This document shows positions 1-6,059 of a stretch of 10,596 bases of DNA, piece by piece. Position 1 is the stretch's first letter; every line of letters starts with the position of its first letter. Position numbers and translations under genes: made by a program. The notes under the pieces are model-generated. The model was given only the letters and a program-made list of their open reading frames with translations, ran no database searches and had not been told where the DNA came from. This DNA is from Syntrophaceae bacterium UBA5764 (GTDB lineage: Bacteria > Desulfobacterota > Syntrophia > Syntrophales > Smithellaceae). Where the stretch lies: positions 1 to 10,596 of the forward strand of contig DIEW01000019.1 of the NCBI GenBank assembly GCA_002418825.1. Direction: 5' to 3'.

Positions 1-20
1 CACCGATCCATATAAACATT

Positions 21-28
21 GTTGGCCT
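21..28 (+). other. Putative integron cassette left core site (GTTGGCC)
   Basis: GTTGGCCT begins eight bases before the ATG of the first gene and matches the integron core-site consensus GTTRRRY at six of seven positions. Its exact reverse complement AGGCCAAC occurs at 568-575, just after the stop codon. In integron cassettes the bases after the crossover point (between G and TT) complete the cassette's own attC when it circularises, so this complementarity is what a real cassette predicts. It would place the left cassette boundary at 21/22. The preceding attC or attI is mostly outside the window, so this is inference. Confidence 0.5.
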
Positions 29-35
29 ATGAATT

Positions 36-563
36 ATGAAGACAAATGATTTCATAGATACTATGCAGCGCAGAACAGGCGTGACGGCCGTTGGTCCTTC
101 TGCATTGCGAGGGCAAGGGAAAGGCGTATTAAAAGCAACCCAATCGTATCTTGGAGCAATGGACTTATCAAGAATTCCTTCATCAAATCAGGCTAAATAT
201 ACAGCGTGGTTAGATCAGCATACAAACGCATTACTTGAAAAACTACCCATCCGCAATAAACCTTGGGGAGCGGCGCGAAAGGCCTTAAACCTATTTATGC
301 GAGATACACTTTATAATCGTTATCTCAATGATTACTACAAAATTGATAGACTTGAATTTTTGTTGGAAGTACCTCTGGATAGTGCTGTAGCTAAAGGCCT
401 CAAACATAATGTTGGGCATGGTCAATTACCGCAGTGGCCGGGGCTTAAAAATTTAAAACCAAATGTAAGCTCAATTTTTCAAAAGTATGCAAGTGTGCAT
501 GCAAAGAATAAAAATATTTCACGTGTGCATCTTGATGTCTATCTATGGTTGGAAAACAGATAA
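36..563 (+). CDS. Uncharacterised 175-residue protein in a probable integron gene cassette
   Basis: I do not recognise a functional family. The product is soluble and basic, with no signal peptide or membrane segment. Visible landmarks are a GPSALRGQG stretch at residues 20-28, a central helical, Arg/Lys/Tyr-rich part (about 70-115) containing ARKALNLFMRDTLYNRYL, an LLEVPLDS segment near 109-116, and an HLDVYLWLENR C-terminus. These motif-like blocks suggest a conserved small protein rather than a chance ORF. The ATG at 36 is the first possible start, because an in-frame TGA lies at 30-32. No clear ribosome binding site precedes it, which is common in cassettes that depend on external expression. 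The flanking 21-28 and 568-620 signals argue for a mobile cassette, whose cargo is often of unknown role. The gene points toward kup, which runs on the opposite strand, so the two are convergent and not one operon. No function is proposed. Confidence 0.8.
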   Translation: MKTNDFIDTMQRRTGVTAVGPSALRGQGKGVLKATQSYLGAMDLSRIPSSNQAKYTAWLDQHTNALLEKLPIRNKPWGAARKALNLFMRDTLYNRYLNDYYKIDRLEFLLEVPLDSAVAKGLKHNVGHGQLPQWPGLKNLKPNVSSIFQKYASVHAKNKNISRVHLDVYLWLENR

Positions 564-620
564 GGAAAGGCCAACCAGCCGATCGCCGCTTCGCGGCTCC
601 GGCTTAGCTTTTCGTTATCT
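558..620 (+). repeat. attC-like integron recombination site (59-base element)
   Basis: The site overlaps the stop codon of the preceding gene. Its core is an imperfect hairpin: AGCCG (577-581) pairs with CGGCT (600-604), and GCCGC (585-589) pairs with GCGGC (593-597) around a TTC loop, with unpaired ATC and TC between the stems. From memory, the core GCCGCTTCGCGGC followed by CGGCTTA and CGTTA is very close to the attC of aadA cassettes. Two outer pairings are possible. GGCCAAC (569-575) is complementary to the left core site at 21-27, as in a circularised cassette. Alternatively, AGATAAGGAAAGGC (558-571) pairs with GCTTTTCGTTATCT (607-620) at 12 of 14 positions. The crossover point would be after G614. 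The right core GTTATCT (614-620) departs from GTTRRRY at two positions, so activity is uncertain. Read on the minus strand, the hairpin could also act as a terminator for kup. Confidence 0.72.
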
Positions 621-650
621 TTACAGATAAATCAAACTCAGACTAAATAA

Positions 651-2582
651 CTATAATTCTACTTGCGCGCCAAGTTCAACAACCCGATTGGCAGGAATTC
701 CGAAATAGGACGTTGGATTTCCCGCATTTCTGGACATCACGGCGAATAATGATTTACGCCACCTCATCATCTTTGATTTTCCGCTGGTCATAAGCGTTTC
801 CCGCCCCAGGTAAAATGTTGTCGTCATCGGATCCGTAATTAATCCGTACTGGGCGACAATTTTCATAATCTGCGGCACATTAGGTTTCTGCATAAAACCA
901 TAAAAGGCCTCAACACGGTAAAAGCCCTGGCCCAAATCCTGAATTTTGATTCTTTCGCCCGCGGGAACAATCGGGGCATCCTTCGCCATAATGGAAAGAA
1001 ACACAACCTGTTCATGCAACACATGATTATGTTTTACATTATGAAGCAGTGTCCGCGGCGTTCCCAGAGGCGATAAAGTCATAAAAACAGCTGTGCCGGA
1101 GACGCGCGGTATATGGCTTCTTGGCAAGTCAGCAAGAAAACTCTCTATGGGCAATCTTGCGTCTATCAAATTGCGGTATAGTTCTTCCCTGCCTTTTTTC
1201 CACGTGGTCATGACCAGCGCTACGATGGCTGCAACAAAGAGGGGAAACCATCCTCCGTCAATAATTTTAAAAGTATTGCCAACAAAAAACGCGACATCAA
1301 ACGCAATAAATATTCCGACCAGGGGTATTACTTTCCAGAGCGGCCATCTCCGGTAATGCATCAAAACAAGAAAGAAAAGCAAAGATGTAATGATCATGGT
1401 CCCTGTCACGGCAATTCCATACGCGCCAGCCAATGAACTCGATTCTTTAAACCCGACAACCACGCCAATACAGGCAAGCATCAACGCGTAATTTACAAAA
1501 GGAATATATATTTGCCCCTGCATATCGCTTGAGGTATGAATAATCCGAACACGTGGAAATAAGCCCAGCTGCACGGCCTGCTGTGTGAGTGAAAAAGTGC
1601 CTGATATTAATGCCTGAGAAGCTATTATTGTGGCAGCCGTGGAAAGTCCGATCATCGGGTATAAAAATGATTCCGGTACGAGTTTATAAAAAGGATTGAT
1701 ATTCATTTCGGGATGCGCAAGCAACAGAGCCCCTTGCCCGAAATAGTTGCATAGCAACGAAGGGAAAACAAAAGAAAACCAGGACAAGCGAATGGCGTTT
1801 CTGCCGAAATGCCCCAAATCAGCATATAGCGCTTCACAACCGGTAATACACAGCACAACAGATCCGAGCACAACAATACCGTGCATACCATTATTCATAA
1901 AAAATTCCAGAGCATATACCGGATTAAGCGCGAGAAGAACTGTGGGTTCACGCGTAACCTGCATTAATCCAAAAAACCCAATGGACAAAAACCAAAGCAC
2001 CATGATCGGCGCAAATAATTTTCCGATATTAGCAGTACCTTTTTGCTGTAGTGAAAAAAGCAAAACAAGCACGATGCAGGTCAAAGACACTATAAATGGC
2101 GTTGCAGCTTTGGTGGCGACTTCGAGTCCTTCAATTGCTGAAAGGACAGATATCGCCGGAGTAATAACACCATCTCCGTAAAGAAGCCCCGCTCCCAGAA
2201 TTGCGGCAAACAAAAGAACGGCCTGAATAAAGCGGGACAGCTTTTTCTCCGAAGTATTCAAAAGACTGACCAGCGCAAAGATACCGCCTTCACCGCGATT
2301 ATCTGCCCGAAGAATAAAAGTTAAATACTTGACACTAACGACAACGGTAATCGACCAGAAAATAAGAGACAGAACTCCCAAAATATTCATCGCGCTGGGG
2401 ACAATGGCGTGCTTGCCATGAAAACATGCTTTAATGGCGTAAAGCGGACTAGTCCCTATATCGCCGAAAACAACACCAATAGAAGCGATGGCCAGAAAAA
2501 TGATTTTTTTATTGAACCGGGGGAGAGGAAATTCTCCTTTGGATTCATTAGATGAGTCTTTTTCAGAATTTGATGATGGCAT
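651..2582 (-). CDS. kup: Kup-family low-affinity potassium uptake permease
   Basis: The 643-residue inner-membrane protein imports potassium, probably by proton symport (KUP/HAK/KT family). The family signature GVVFGDIGTSPLY is at 36-48 with Asp41, YGDGVITPAISVLSA at 135-149 is followed by Glu151, and GCEALYADLGHFG at 248-260 contains Glu250; these are the conserved acidic positions. About 12 hydrophobic segments span roughly residues 27-460, followed by a cytoplasmic C-terminal domain (about 466-643) that starts near IPRVSGTAVFMTL. The length is typical, apart from a polar N-terminal extension of about 25 residues. The ATG at 2582 is chosen because an in-frame TAG lies nine bases upstream; no good Shine-Dalgarno sequence precedes it. 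The leader carries a ydaO-type riboswitch, suggesting that c-di-AMP represses the gene. It is divergent from trkAH and ends 30 bases from the attC-like site. Confidence 0.96.
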   Translation of the reverse strand: MPSSNSEKDSSNESKGEFPLPRFNKKIIFLAIASIGVVFGDIGTSPLYAIKACFHGKHAIVPSAMNILGVLSLIFWSITVVVSVKYLTFILRADNRGEGGIFALVSLLNTSEKKLSRFIQAVLLFAAILGAGLLYGDGVITPAISVLSAIEGLEVATKAATPFIVSLTCIVLVLLFSLQQKGTANIGKLFAPIMVLWFLSIGFFGLMQVTREPTVLLALNPVYALEFFMNNGMHGIVVLGSVVLCITGCEALYADLGHFGRNAIRLSWFSFVFPSLLCNYFGQGALLLAHPEMNINPFYKLVPESFLYPMIGLSTAATIIASQALISGTFSLTQQAVQLGLFPRVRIIHTSSDMQGQIYIPFVNYALMLACIGVVVGFKESSSLAGAYGIAVTGTMIITSLLFFLVLMHYRRWPLWKVIPLVGIFIAFDVAFFVGNTFKIIDGGWFPLFVAAIVALVMTTWKKGREELYRNLIDARLPIESFLADLPRSHIPRVSGTAVFMTLSPLGTPRTLLHNVKHNHVLHEQVVFLSIMAKDAPIVPAGERIKIQDLGQGFYRVEAFYGFMQKPNVPQIMKIVAQYGLITDPMTTTFYLGRETLMTSGKSKMMRWRKSLFAVMSRNAGNPTSYFGIPANRVVELGAQVEL

Positions 2583-2616
2583 ATAATGCTAAGAAGATTT
2601 CATAGGGGTGAATTAT

Positions 2617-2657
2617 CAGGCTAAACTGCCTTGTTTGGTTATATTCAGCAAAGCCTG
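2617..2657 (-). promoter_or_regulatory. Possible anti-P1 hairpin (kup riboswitch expression platform)
   Basis: On the minus strand CAGGCT (2657-2652) is part of the 3' arm of the riboswitch P1 and can instead pair with AGCCTG (2622-2617). A short inner TGC/GCA pairing may extend the stem. The two folds exclude each other, as expected of an expression platform. No run of U follows the hairpin, so it does not look like an intrinsic terminator, and no Shine-Dalgarno sequence lies within it. How it would change expression is unclear; this is an inference from base pairing only. Confidence 0.4.
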
Positions 2658-2758
2658 TAAAATTAACCGAAATACTTGGACAAAAGCAAAAGAGATTACC
2701 CCAGGCTTTGTGATATTCCCTAACAAAATTAGCTCCTCCGTTCCCTAAACACAGGCTT
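2651..2758 (-). promoter_or_regulatory. ydaO/yuaA-type c-di-AMP riboswitch in the kup leader
   Basis: Read on the minus strand, the element is closed by an eight-base P1: AAGCCTGT (2758-2751) pairs with ACAGGCTT (2658-2651). Directly inside are GGGAACGGAGGAGC, then a small CTAA/TTAG hairpin followed by AGGGAATATC, then GGGTAATCTCTTT, and finally GGTTAATTTTACAGGC. From memory these match in order the conserved ydaO blocks: GGGAAC/GGGGGA, the GGGGTGAATC region, the GGGTGACTCTT region, and the closing AGCTAACCTCGCAGGC. That class binds cyclic di-AMP and usually turns expression off, and potassium transporters are among its classic targets. The location, about 70 bases before the kup start and just after a promoter-like sequence, fits well. 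The copy is more AT-rich than the consensus, so it could be divergent in function. Confidence 0.8.
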
Positions 2759-2771
2759 AATTTGTATTGCA

Positions 2772-2798
2772 ATTAGACCATCTTCGTAAGCTTGTCAA
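2772..2798 (-). promoter_or_regulatory. Probable sigma70-type promoter for kup
   Basis: On the minus strand a perfect TTGACA (2798-2793) is followed, after 15 bases, by TCTAAT (2777-2772), which matches the -10 consensus TATAAT at five of six positions. The spacer is two bases short of the optimum. Transcription would begin near 2765, a few bases before the 5' arm of the riboswitch P1, which is where a riboswitch-controlled transcript should start. Confidence 0.55.
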
Positions 2799-2959
2799 TC
2801 AACTTGTTACATTTATTATGTGATAATTTCATAATATTATTAAGTAGATACAGTGCTGTTTAGCTAATTACCGGCATTTTTAAATATCTATCATCTTTCA
2901 GTTAGTAATGCGTAATTTGATATTTTAAAAATGTTAAAGTTTCAGATAAAAAATTAAAA
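2799..2959. other. AT-rich non-coding spacer between kup and trkA
   Basis: This part of the 640-base divergent region has no credible reading frame and is markedly AT-rich compared with trkAH. The only structure I see is a small inverted repeat, ATTATG (2815-2820) and CATAAT (2830-2835), which could be an operator but is short and common in such sequence. No DnaA boxes, tRNA or further riboswitch were recognised. The rest of the divergent region holds the kup leader on the left, and the mnmE relic and trkA promoter on the right. Confidence 0.6.
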
Positions 2960-3065
2960 TCGTTTCTCAACACATAAACTCGAAAAATTCTGTTCAGCGC
3001 TTCATCATTAATTTTTCGTTGGTAATTTCATCCAAGCACTTCACCGTTTTTCAAAGCACAAAAAC
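2960..3065 (-). pseudogene. Degenerate 3' end of a second mnmE gene
   Basis: Minus-strand translation gives three consecutive pieces in different frames: LDEITNEK (3035-3012), INDEALNRIF (3012-2983) and FSSLCVEK (2986-2963). Joined, they align without gaps to residues 435-459 of the intact MnmE in this window, ending at the position of its C-terminal CIGK, with 17 of 25 identical. The frame breaks are single-base losses in an A run and a T run, and the stop has become CGA. Most nucleotide differences fall at third codon positions, so the copy diverged as a coding sequence before it decayed. Weaker similarity continues to about 3065 (TTTGAAAAACGGTGAAG against the FELREA codons), and perhaps to 3110 after an internal deletion. 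It lies 3 kb from the intact mnmE 3' end, in the same orientation, with trkAH between them. Confidence 0.78.
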
Positions 3066-3169
3066 TATGCTTCCCGGCCAATCATCACATATGAAGATGA
3101 TCCGGCGTGAAAGATGTAATTACCAACATTTGTCGCTGCAGTGCTGCTTTCTATCGCCTCTCTTTCCCC

Positions 3170-3197
3170 TTGTATTTTCAATAATTTCTATTATATA
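3170..3197 (+). promoter_or_regulatory. Possible sigma70-type promoter for trkAH
   Basis: TTGTAT (3170-3175) and TATATA (3192-3197) are separated by 16 bases and lie 26 bases before the trkA start codon, leaving a very short leader. The -35 matches the consensus at four of six positions. AT-rich sequence makes such matches easy to find, so this is tentative. Confidence 0.4.
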
Positions 3198-3222
3198 AAC
3201 GCCTCATTGCGGAGGAAAAAAC

Positions 3223-4581
3223 ATGCGGACTATCATCATCGGCGCCGGGGAAGTTGGCTACCACATCGCCAAAAAACTCTCCGACGAAAAAAAGGACGTA
3301 GTTTTAATTGATAAAAACCCGGCGAAAATCCGGCGCATCAGTGAAGATCTGGATATCCAGGCGCTGCTTGGTTCGGGAACCAGTCCCCGGATGCTCAGGC
3401 AGGCCGGCATCGAAGAAGCGGAACTTCTCTGCGCCGCAACAGACAGCGACGAAGTAAATCTGATCGCCTGCCTTCTGGCGCGCAGCCTGAACCGCCACAT
3501 GGTCAAGATTGCCCGCGTGCGCAATCAGGAATATTTGCGGGAAAAGTCTCTGTTCAGCCAGGACCTTCTCGGCGTGGATTTAATAATCAATACTCAGGAC
3601 ATGATGGTCAAAACAATTCTGAGTCTCATGGAAGTGCCGGGCGCTTCCGAGGTGATTGATTTTCTGGACGGCGAAATGAAGCTGATCGGGTTTCTCATCA
3701 CTGAAGATTCCCCTCTGGCAGGAAAAAGACTCGGCGGCCCGATGATTGCCAAAGAGAACCTCCTCGTCGTCGCTATTGTCCGGGGCCATAAGATTCTTAT
3801 TCCCAGCGGGGAAGATACCATCGAACCGCTGGATATCATTTACACGGTTGTGAAAAAGAATGACGTCAACACAACACTAACACTGCTGGGTTTGCCGACC
3901 AGGCCGATAAAAAATGTCATCATCATCGGTGCGGGTGGCACGGGCATGGCCGTAGCCAAGGCGCTGGATAACCGGCGCCTGAATGTCCGCCTCATCGATC
4001 ATGACGGAGAAAAATGCAAAAACGCCGCATCCCTTTTGAATCGTGTCACCGTTATCCGGGGAGACGCCGCCGACCGTGATCTGCTTAAGGAAGAAAATGC
4101 GGGAGATATGGATTTGCTCATCGCCGTAACCGGCGATGAGGAGAGTAACGTTCTTATTTCACTCCTGGCCAAGGAGCTGGGAACAAAGCGCACCATCACC
4201 CGTGTCAGCAAACTCAGCTACATGCACATCGTTTCCGTCATCGGACTGGACACCGTCATCAACCCCCGCATGTCGGCGGTACGGGCGATTCTCCAGTATC
4301 TGCGCCGGGGAAAAATCATTTCCGTCTCCCCTTTAAGGGAAGAACAGGCCGAAGCGATTGAAGCCGAAGCGATGGAAACCTCGGATATCGTCAACACGCC
4401 GCTTGCCGACGTGAAGTTTCCTCCCGGTGCGATTCTGGGCGCCATCGTGCGCGATGGGGAAATCATTATTCCCCGCGGCGATACCACTGTCCAGCCGCAT
4501 GACCGTCTGATTATTTTTGCCCTGCAGAATGTTCTGGATCAGTTGGAGAGACTGTTGACCGTGAAGCTGGAGTACTTCTGA
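3223..4581 (+). CDS. trkA: TrkA, regulatory RCK subunit of the Trk potassium uptake system
   Basis: The 452-residue cytoplasmic protein is the gating ring partner of the TrkH channel. It shows the expected internal duplication: RCK-N domain 1 (about 1-125) with nucleotide-binding GAGEVG at 7-12 and an acidic Asp30 at the end of the second strand; RCK-C domain 1 (about 140-222); RCK-N domain 2 (about 230-350) with GAGGTG at 236-241 and Asp259; RCK-C domain 2 (about 370-450). The Asp positions favour NAD(H)-type ligands, and ATP/ADP binding also gates the family. The length is typical. The ATG at 3223 follows a strong GGAGG (3211-3215) at seven bases. The stop codon overlaps the trkH start by one base (TGATG), so the pair is translationally coupled. 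A Glu/Ala-rich patch (EEQAEAIEAEAME, 373-385) links the last two domains. The gene looks richer in GC than the spacer before it. Confidence 0.97.
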   Translation: MRTIIIGAGEVGYHIAKKLSDEKKDVVLIDKNPAKIRRISEDLDIQALLGSGTSPRMLRQAGIEEAELLCAATDSDEVNLIACLLARSLNRHMVKIARVRNQEYLREKSLFSQDLLGVDLIINTQDMMVKTILSLMEVPGASEVIDFLDGEMKLIGFLITEDSPLAGKRLGGPMIAKENLLVVAIVRGHKILIPSGEDTIEPLDIIYTVVKKNDVNTTLTLLGLPTRPIKNVIIIGAGGTGMAVAKALDNRRLNVRLIDHDGEKCKNAASLLNRVTVIRGDAADRDLLKEENAGDMDLLIAVTGDEESNVLISLLAKELGTKRTITRVSKLSYMHIVSVIGLDTVINPRMSAVRAILQYLRRGKIISVSPLREEQAEAIEAEAMETSDIVNTPLADVKFPPGAILGAIVRDGEIIIPRGDTTVQPHDRLIIFALQNVLDQLERLLTVKLEYF

Positions 4582-6029
4582 TGAACGCCCGCCTTATTGC
4601 CTATATGATGGCCGTTCTGGTTTTCTGCCTGGGAGTCTTCATGATCATTCCGCTTACGGCCGCTTTCTATTACGGCGATGGCAGCGCTCCGGCATTTTTA
4701 ATTTCCATGACTGTTACCTGCGCTTTGGGCGCTTGCGTTTTTCTTATCACCCGCCACCGTCAGGATCTGTATCTTAGCCACCGCGACGGTATGGTGATTG
4801 TTACGTTGGGATGGCTTATCGCCGGCTTAATAGCAACCATGCCATATCTTATCTCCGGTGCTATTCCTGATTTCACCGACGCTTATTTTGAATCCATGTC
4901 CGGATTTACGACAACCGGCGCGAGCATCCTGCAAAATATTGAAGCTATGCCTGAAGGAATTCTTTTGTGGCGCGCCCAGACCCAATGGCTGGGCGGTATG
5001 GGCATTATTGTTTTGTCCATTGCCATTTTGCCTTTTCTGGGAATCGGAGGAATGGAACTTTATAAAGCGGAAACTCCCAGCCCGGTGGTGGATAAGCTTA
5101 CTCCCCGGATTGCCGAAACAGCCAAAGCACTGTGGAAGATTTATATTTTTCTGACGTTTTCTCTGATCGTGCTGCTGCTGATCGGGAAAATGTCTCTCTA
5201 CGATGCCGTATGTCATGCCTTCACTACCATGCCCACCGGAGGCTTTTCTCCCAAAAACGCCAGCGTGGGATATTACCAGAGCGCTTATATTGATATCGTC
5301 ATTTTGACTTTCATGTTTTTGGCGGGAATCAACTTTTCGCTCCATTACAAACTGGTGCACGGCAACATCAAAAGATTTTTCCTCGATCCGGAATTCCGTG
5401 CTTACTTGTGCATCACCGTAGCCTTTATTTTTCTGGTCTTCACGGATGTTTACGTCTCGATTTATACCAAAATCACAGACGCGCTGCGTTATTCTTCCTT
5501 CCAAGTGGTATCAATTATTACTACGACAGGATTTGTGACGGCGGATTTTGAAAAATGGCCTGCACTTTCTCAGGTGATTTTGTTTATCAGCATGTTTCTC
5601 GGCGGCATGGCCGGTTCAACAGGGGGCGGCATCAAGATTATGCGCATTATTCTGCTTGCCAAGCACAGTTACCTAGAAATCATCCGCATTATTCACCCGC
5701 ATGCCACCACGATGGTCAAGCTGGGCGGTGTGCCGGTTTCCCAGACAATCATGCGCAGTATCTGGGGATTCTTCCTTCTGTTTATGGGAATTTATATTCT
5801 GGGGGTAATTATTCTGGCCGCCCTGGGACTGGATATGGTTACAGCACTTACCGCGATGGCGACTTGCATGAGTAACGTGGGTCCTGGTTTTGGCGGCGTG
5901 GGGCCAATGGATAATTTTGCTTCTATTCCCGTTGCCGGTAAGTGGTTTTTGAGTTTCAGTATGCTTCTGGGACGTCTGGAAATTTACACAATTATTGTTT
6001 TCTTGATACCGGCATTCTGGCGTAAATAA
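4581..6029 (+). CDS. trkH: TrkH, membrane pore subunit of the Trk potassium uptake system
   Basis: This 482-residue inner-membrane protein forms the potassium path of the Trk system and is gated by TrkA. The four pore-loop repeats of the TrkH/KtrB superfamily are visible: SGFTTTGAS (107-115), TTMPTGGFSP (215-224), SIITTTGFVTAD (311-322) and MSNVGPGFGGVGP (430-442). Each carries a filter glycine (113, 220, 317 and 434). GGMAGSTGGGIKIMR (341-355) corresponds to the intramembrane loop that closes the pore below the filter, and its basic end is typical. The length matches TrkH proteins. The ATG at 4581 overlaps the trkA stop codon, and GGAG at 4569-4572 inside trkA supplies a binding site at eight bases. 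The gene ends 12 bases before the stop of the convergent mnmE, with no obvious terminator between them. Confidence 0.97.
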   Translation: MNARLIAYMMAVLVFCLGVFMIIPLTAAFYYGDGSAPAFLISMTVTCALGACVFLITRHRQDLYLSHRDGMVIVTLGWLIAGLIATMPYLISGAIPDFTDAYFESMSGFTTTGASILQNIEAMPEGILLWRAQTQWLGGMGIIVLSIAILPFLGIGGMELYKAETPSPVVDKLTPRIAETAKALWKIYIFLTFSLIVLLLIGKMSLYDAVCHAFTTMPTGGFSPKNASVGYYQSAYIDIVILTFMFLAGINFSLHYKLVHGNIKRFFLDPEFRAYLCITVAFIFLVFTDVYVSIYTKITDALRYSSFQVVSIITTTGFVTADFEKWPALSQVILFISMFLGGMAGSTGGGIKIMRIILLAKHSYLEIIRIIHPHATTMVKLGGVPVSQTIMRSIWGFFLLFMGIYILGVIILAALGLDMVTALTAMATCMSNVGPGFGGVGPMDNFASIPVAGKWFLSFSMLLGRLEIYTIIVFLIPAFWRK

Positions 6030-6041
6030 AATATATTTAGG

Positions 6042-6059
6042 TCACTTACCGATACAGAA
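6042..6059 (-). other. mnmE 3' end resembling the SGI1-type island attachment site
   Basis: On the minus strand the last 18 bases of mnmE read TTCTGTATCGGTAAGTGA. Salmonella genomic island 1 and relatives integrate at the 3' end of trmE/mnmE; from memory the Salmonella site is TTCTGTATTGGTAAGTAA, which differs at two positions. The sequence encodes the conserved FCIGK tail, so similarity is expected in any mnmE and does not show use. The decayed second mnmE 3' end on the far side of trkAH makes past use worth considering. No integrase is present in the window. Confidence 0.3.

Noticed and set aside
1747..2181. A 144-codon open frame on the plus strand opposite kup
   Set aside because: It lies wholly inside kup, in antisense, with Ser/Thr-rich composition typical of a complement of membrane-protein codons.
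2563..2772. A 69-codon minus-strand frame spanning the kup leader
   Set aside because: It overlaps the promoter and riboswitch structure and the start of kup in another frame, and has no family resemblance; the RNA element explains the sequence better.
2815..2835. TTATGTGATAATTTCATAA-like palindrome as a CRP/FNR site
   Set aside because: Only one half (TGTGA) resembles the CRP half-site, and the spacing to the other half is wrong; such repeats are common in AT-rich spacers.
3202..3215. CCTC/GAGG pairing that could hide the trkA ribosome binding site
   Set aside because: The stem is only four base pairs with a six-base loop, too weak to call a regulatory hairpin.
2583..3222. The AT-rich divergent region as a replication origin
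   Set aside because: The rnpA-mnmE block often lies near oriC, but I find no cluster of TTATCCACA-type DnaA boxes here.
4827..5504. A 225-codon open frame on the minus strand opposite trkH
   Set aside because: It is antisense to an unmistakable trkH, has low-complexity polar composition (many His, Gln, Asn, Arg) and no recognisable motif or ribosome binding site; a frame shadow.
6023..6039. TAAAT...ATTTA symmetric sequence between trkH and mnmE as a bidirectional terminator
   Set aside because: It contains only A/T pairs and no GC stem, so it is not a credible intrinsic terminator.
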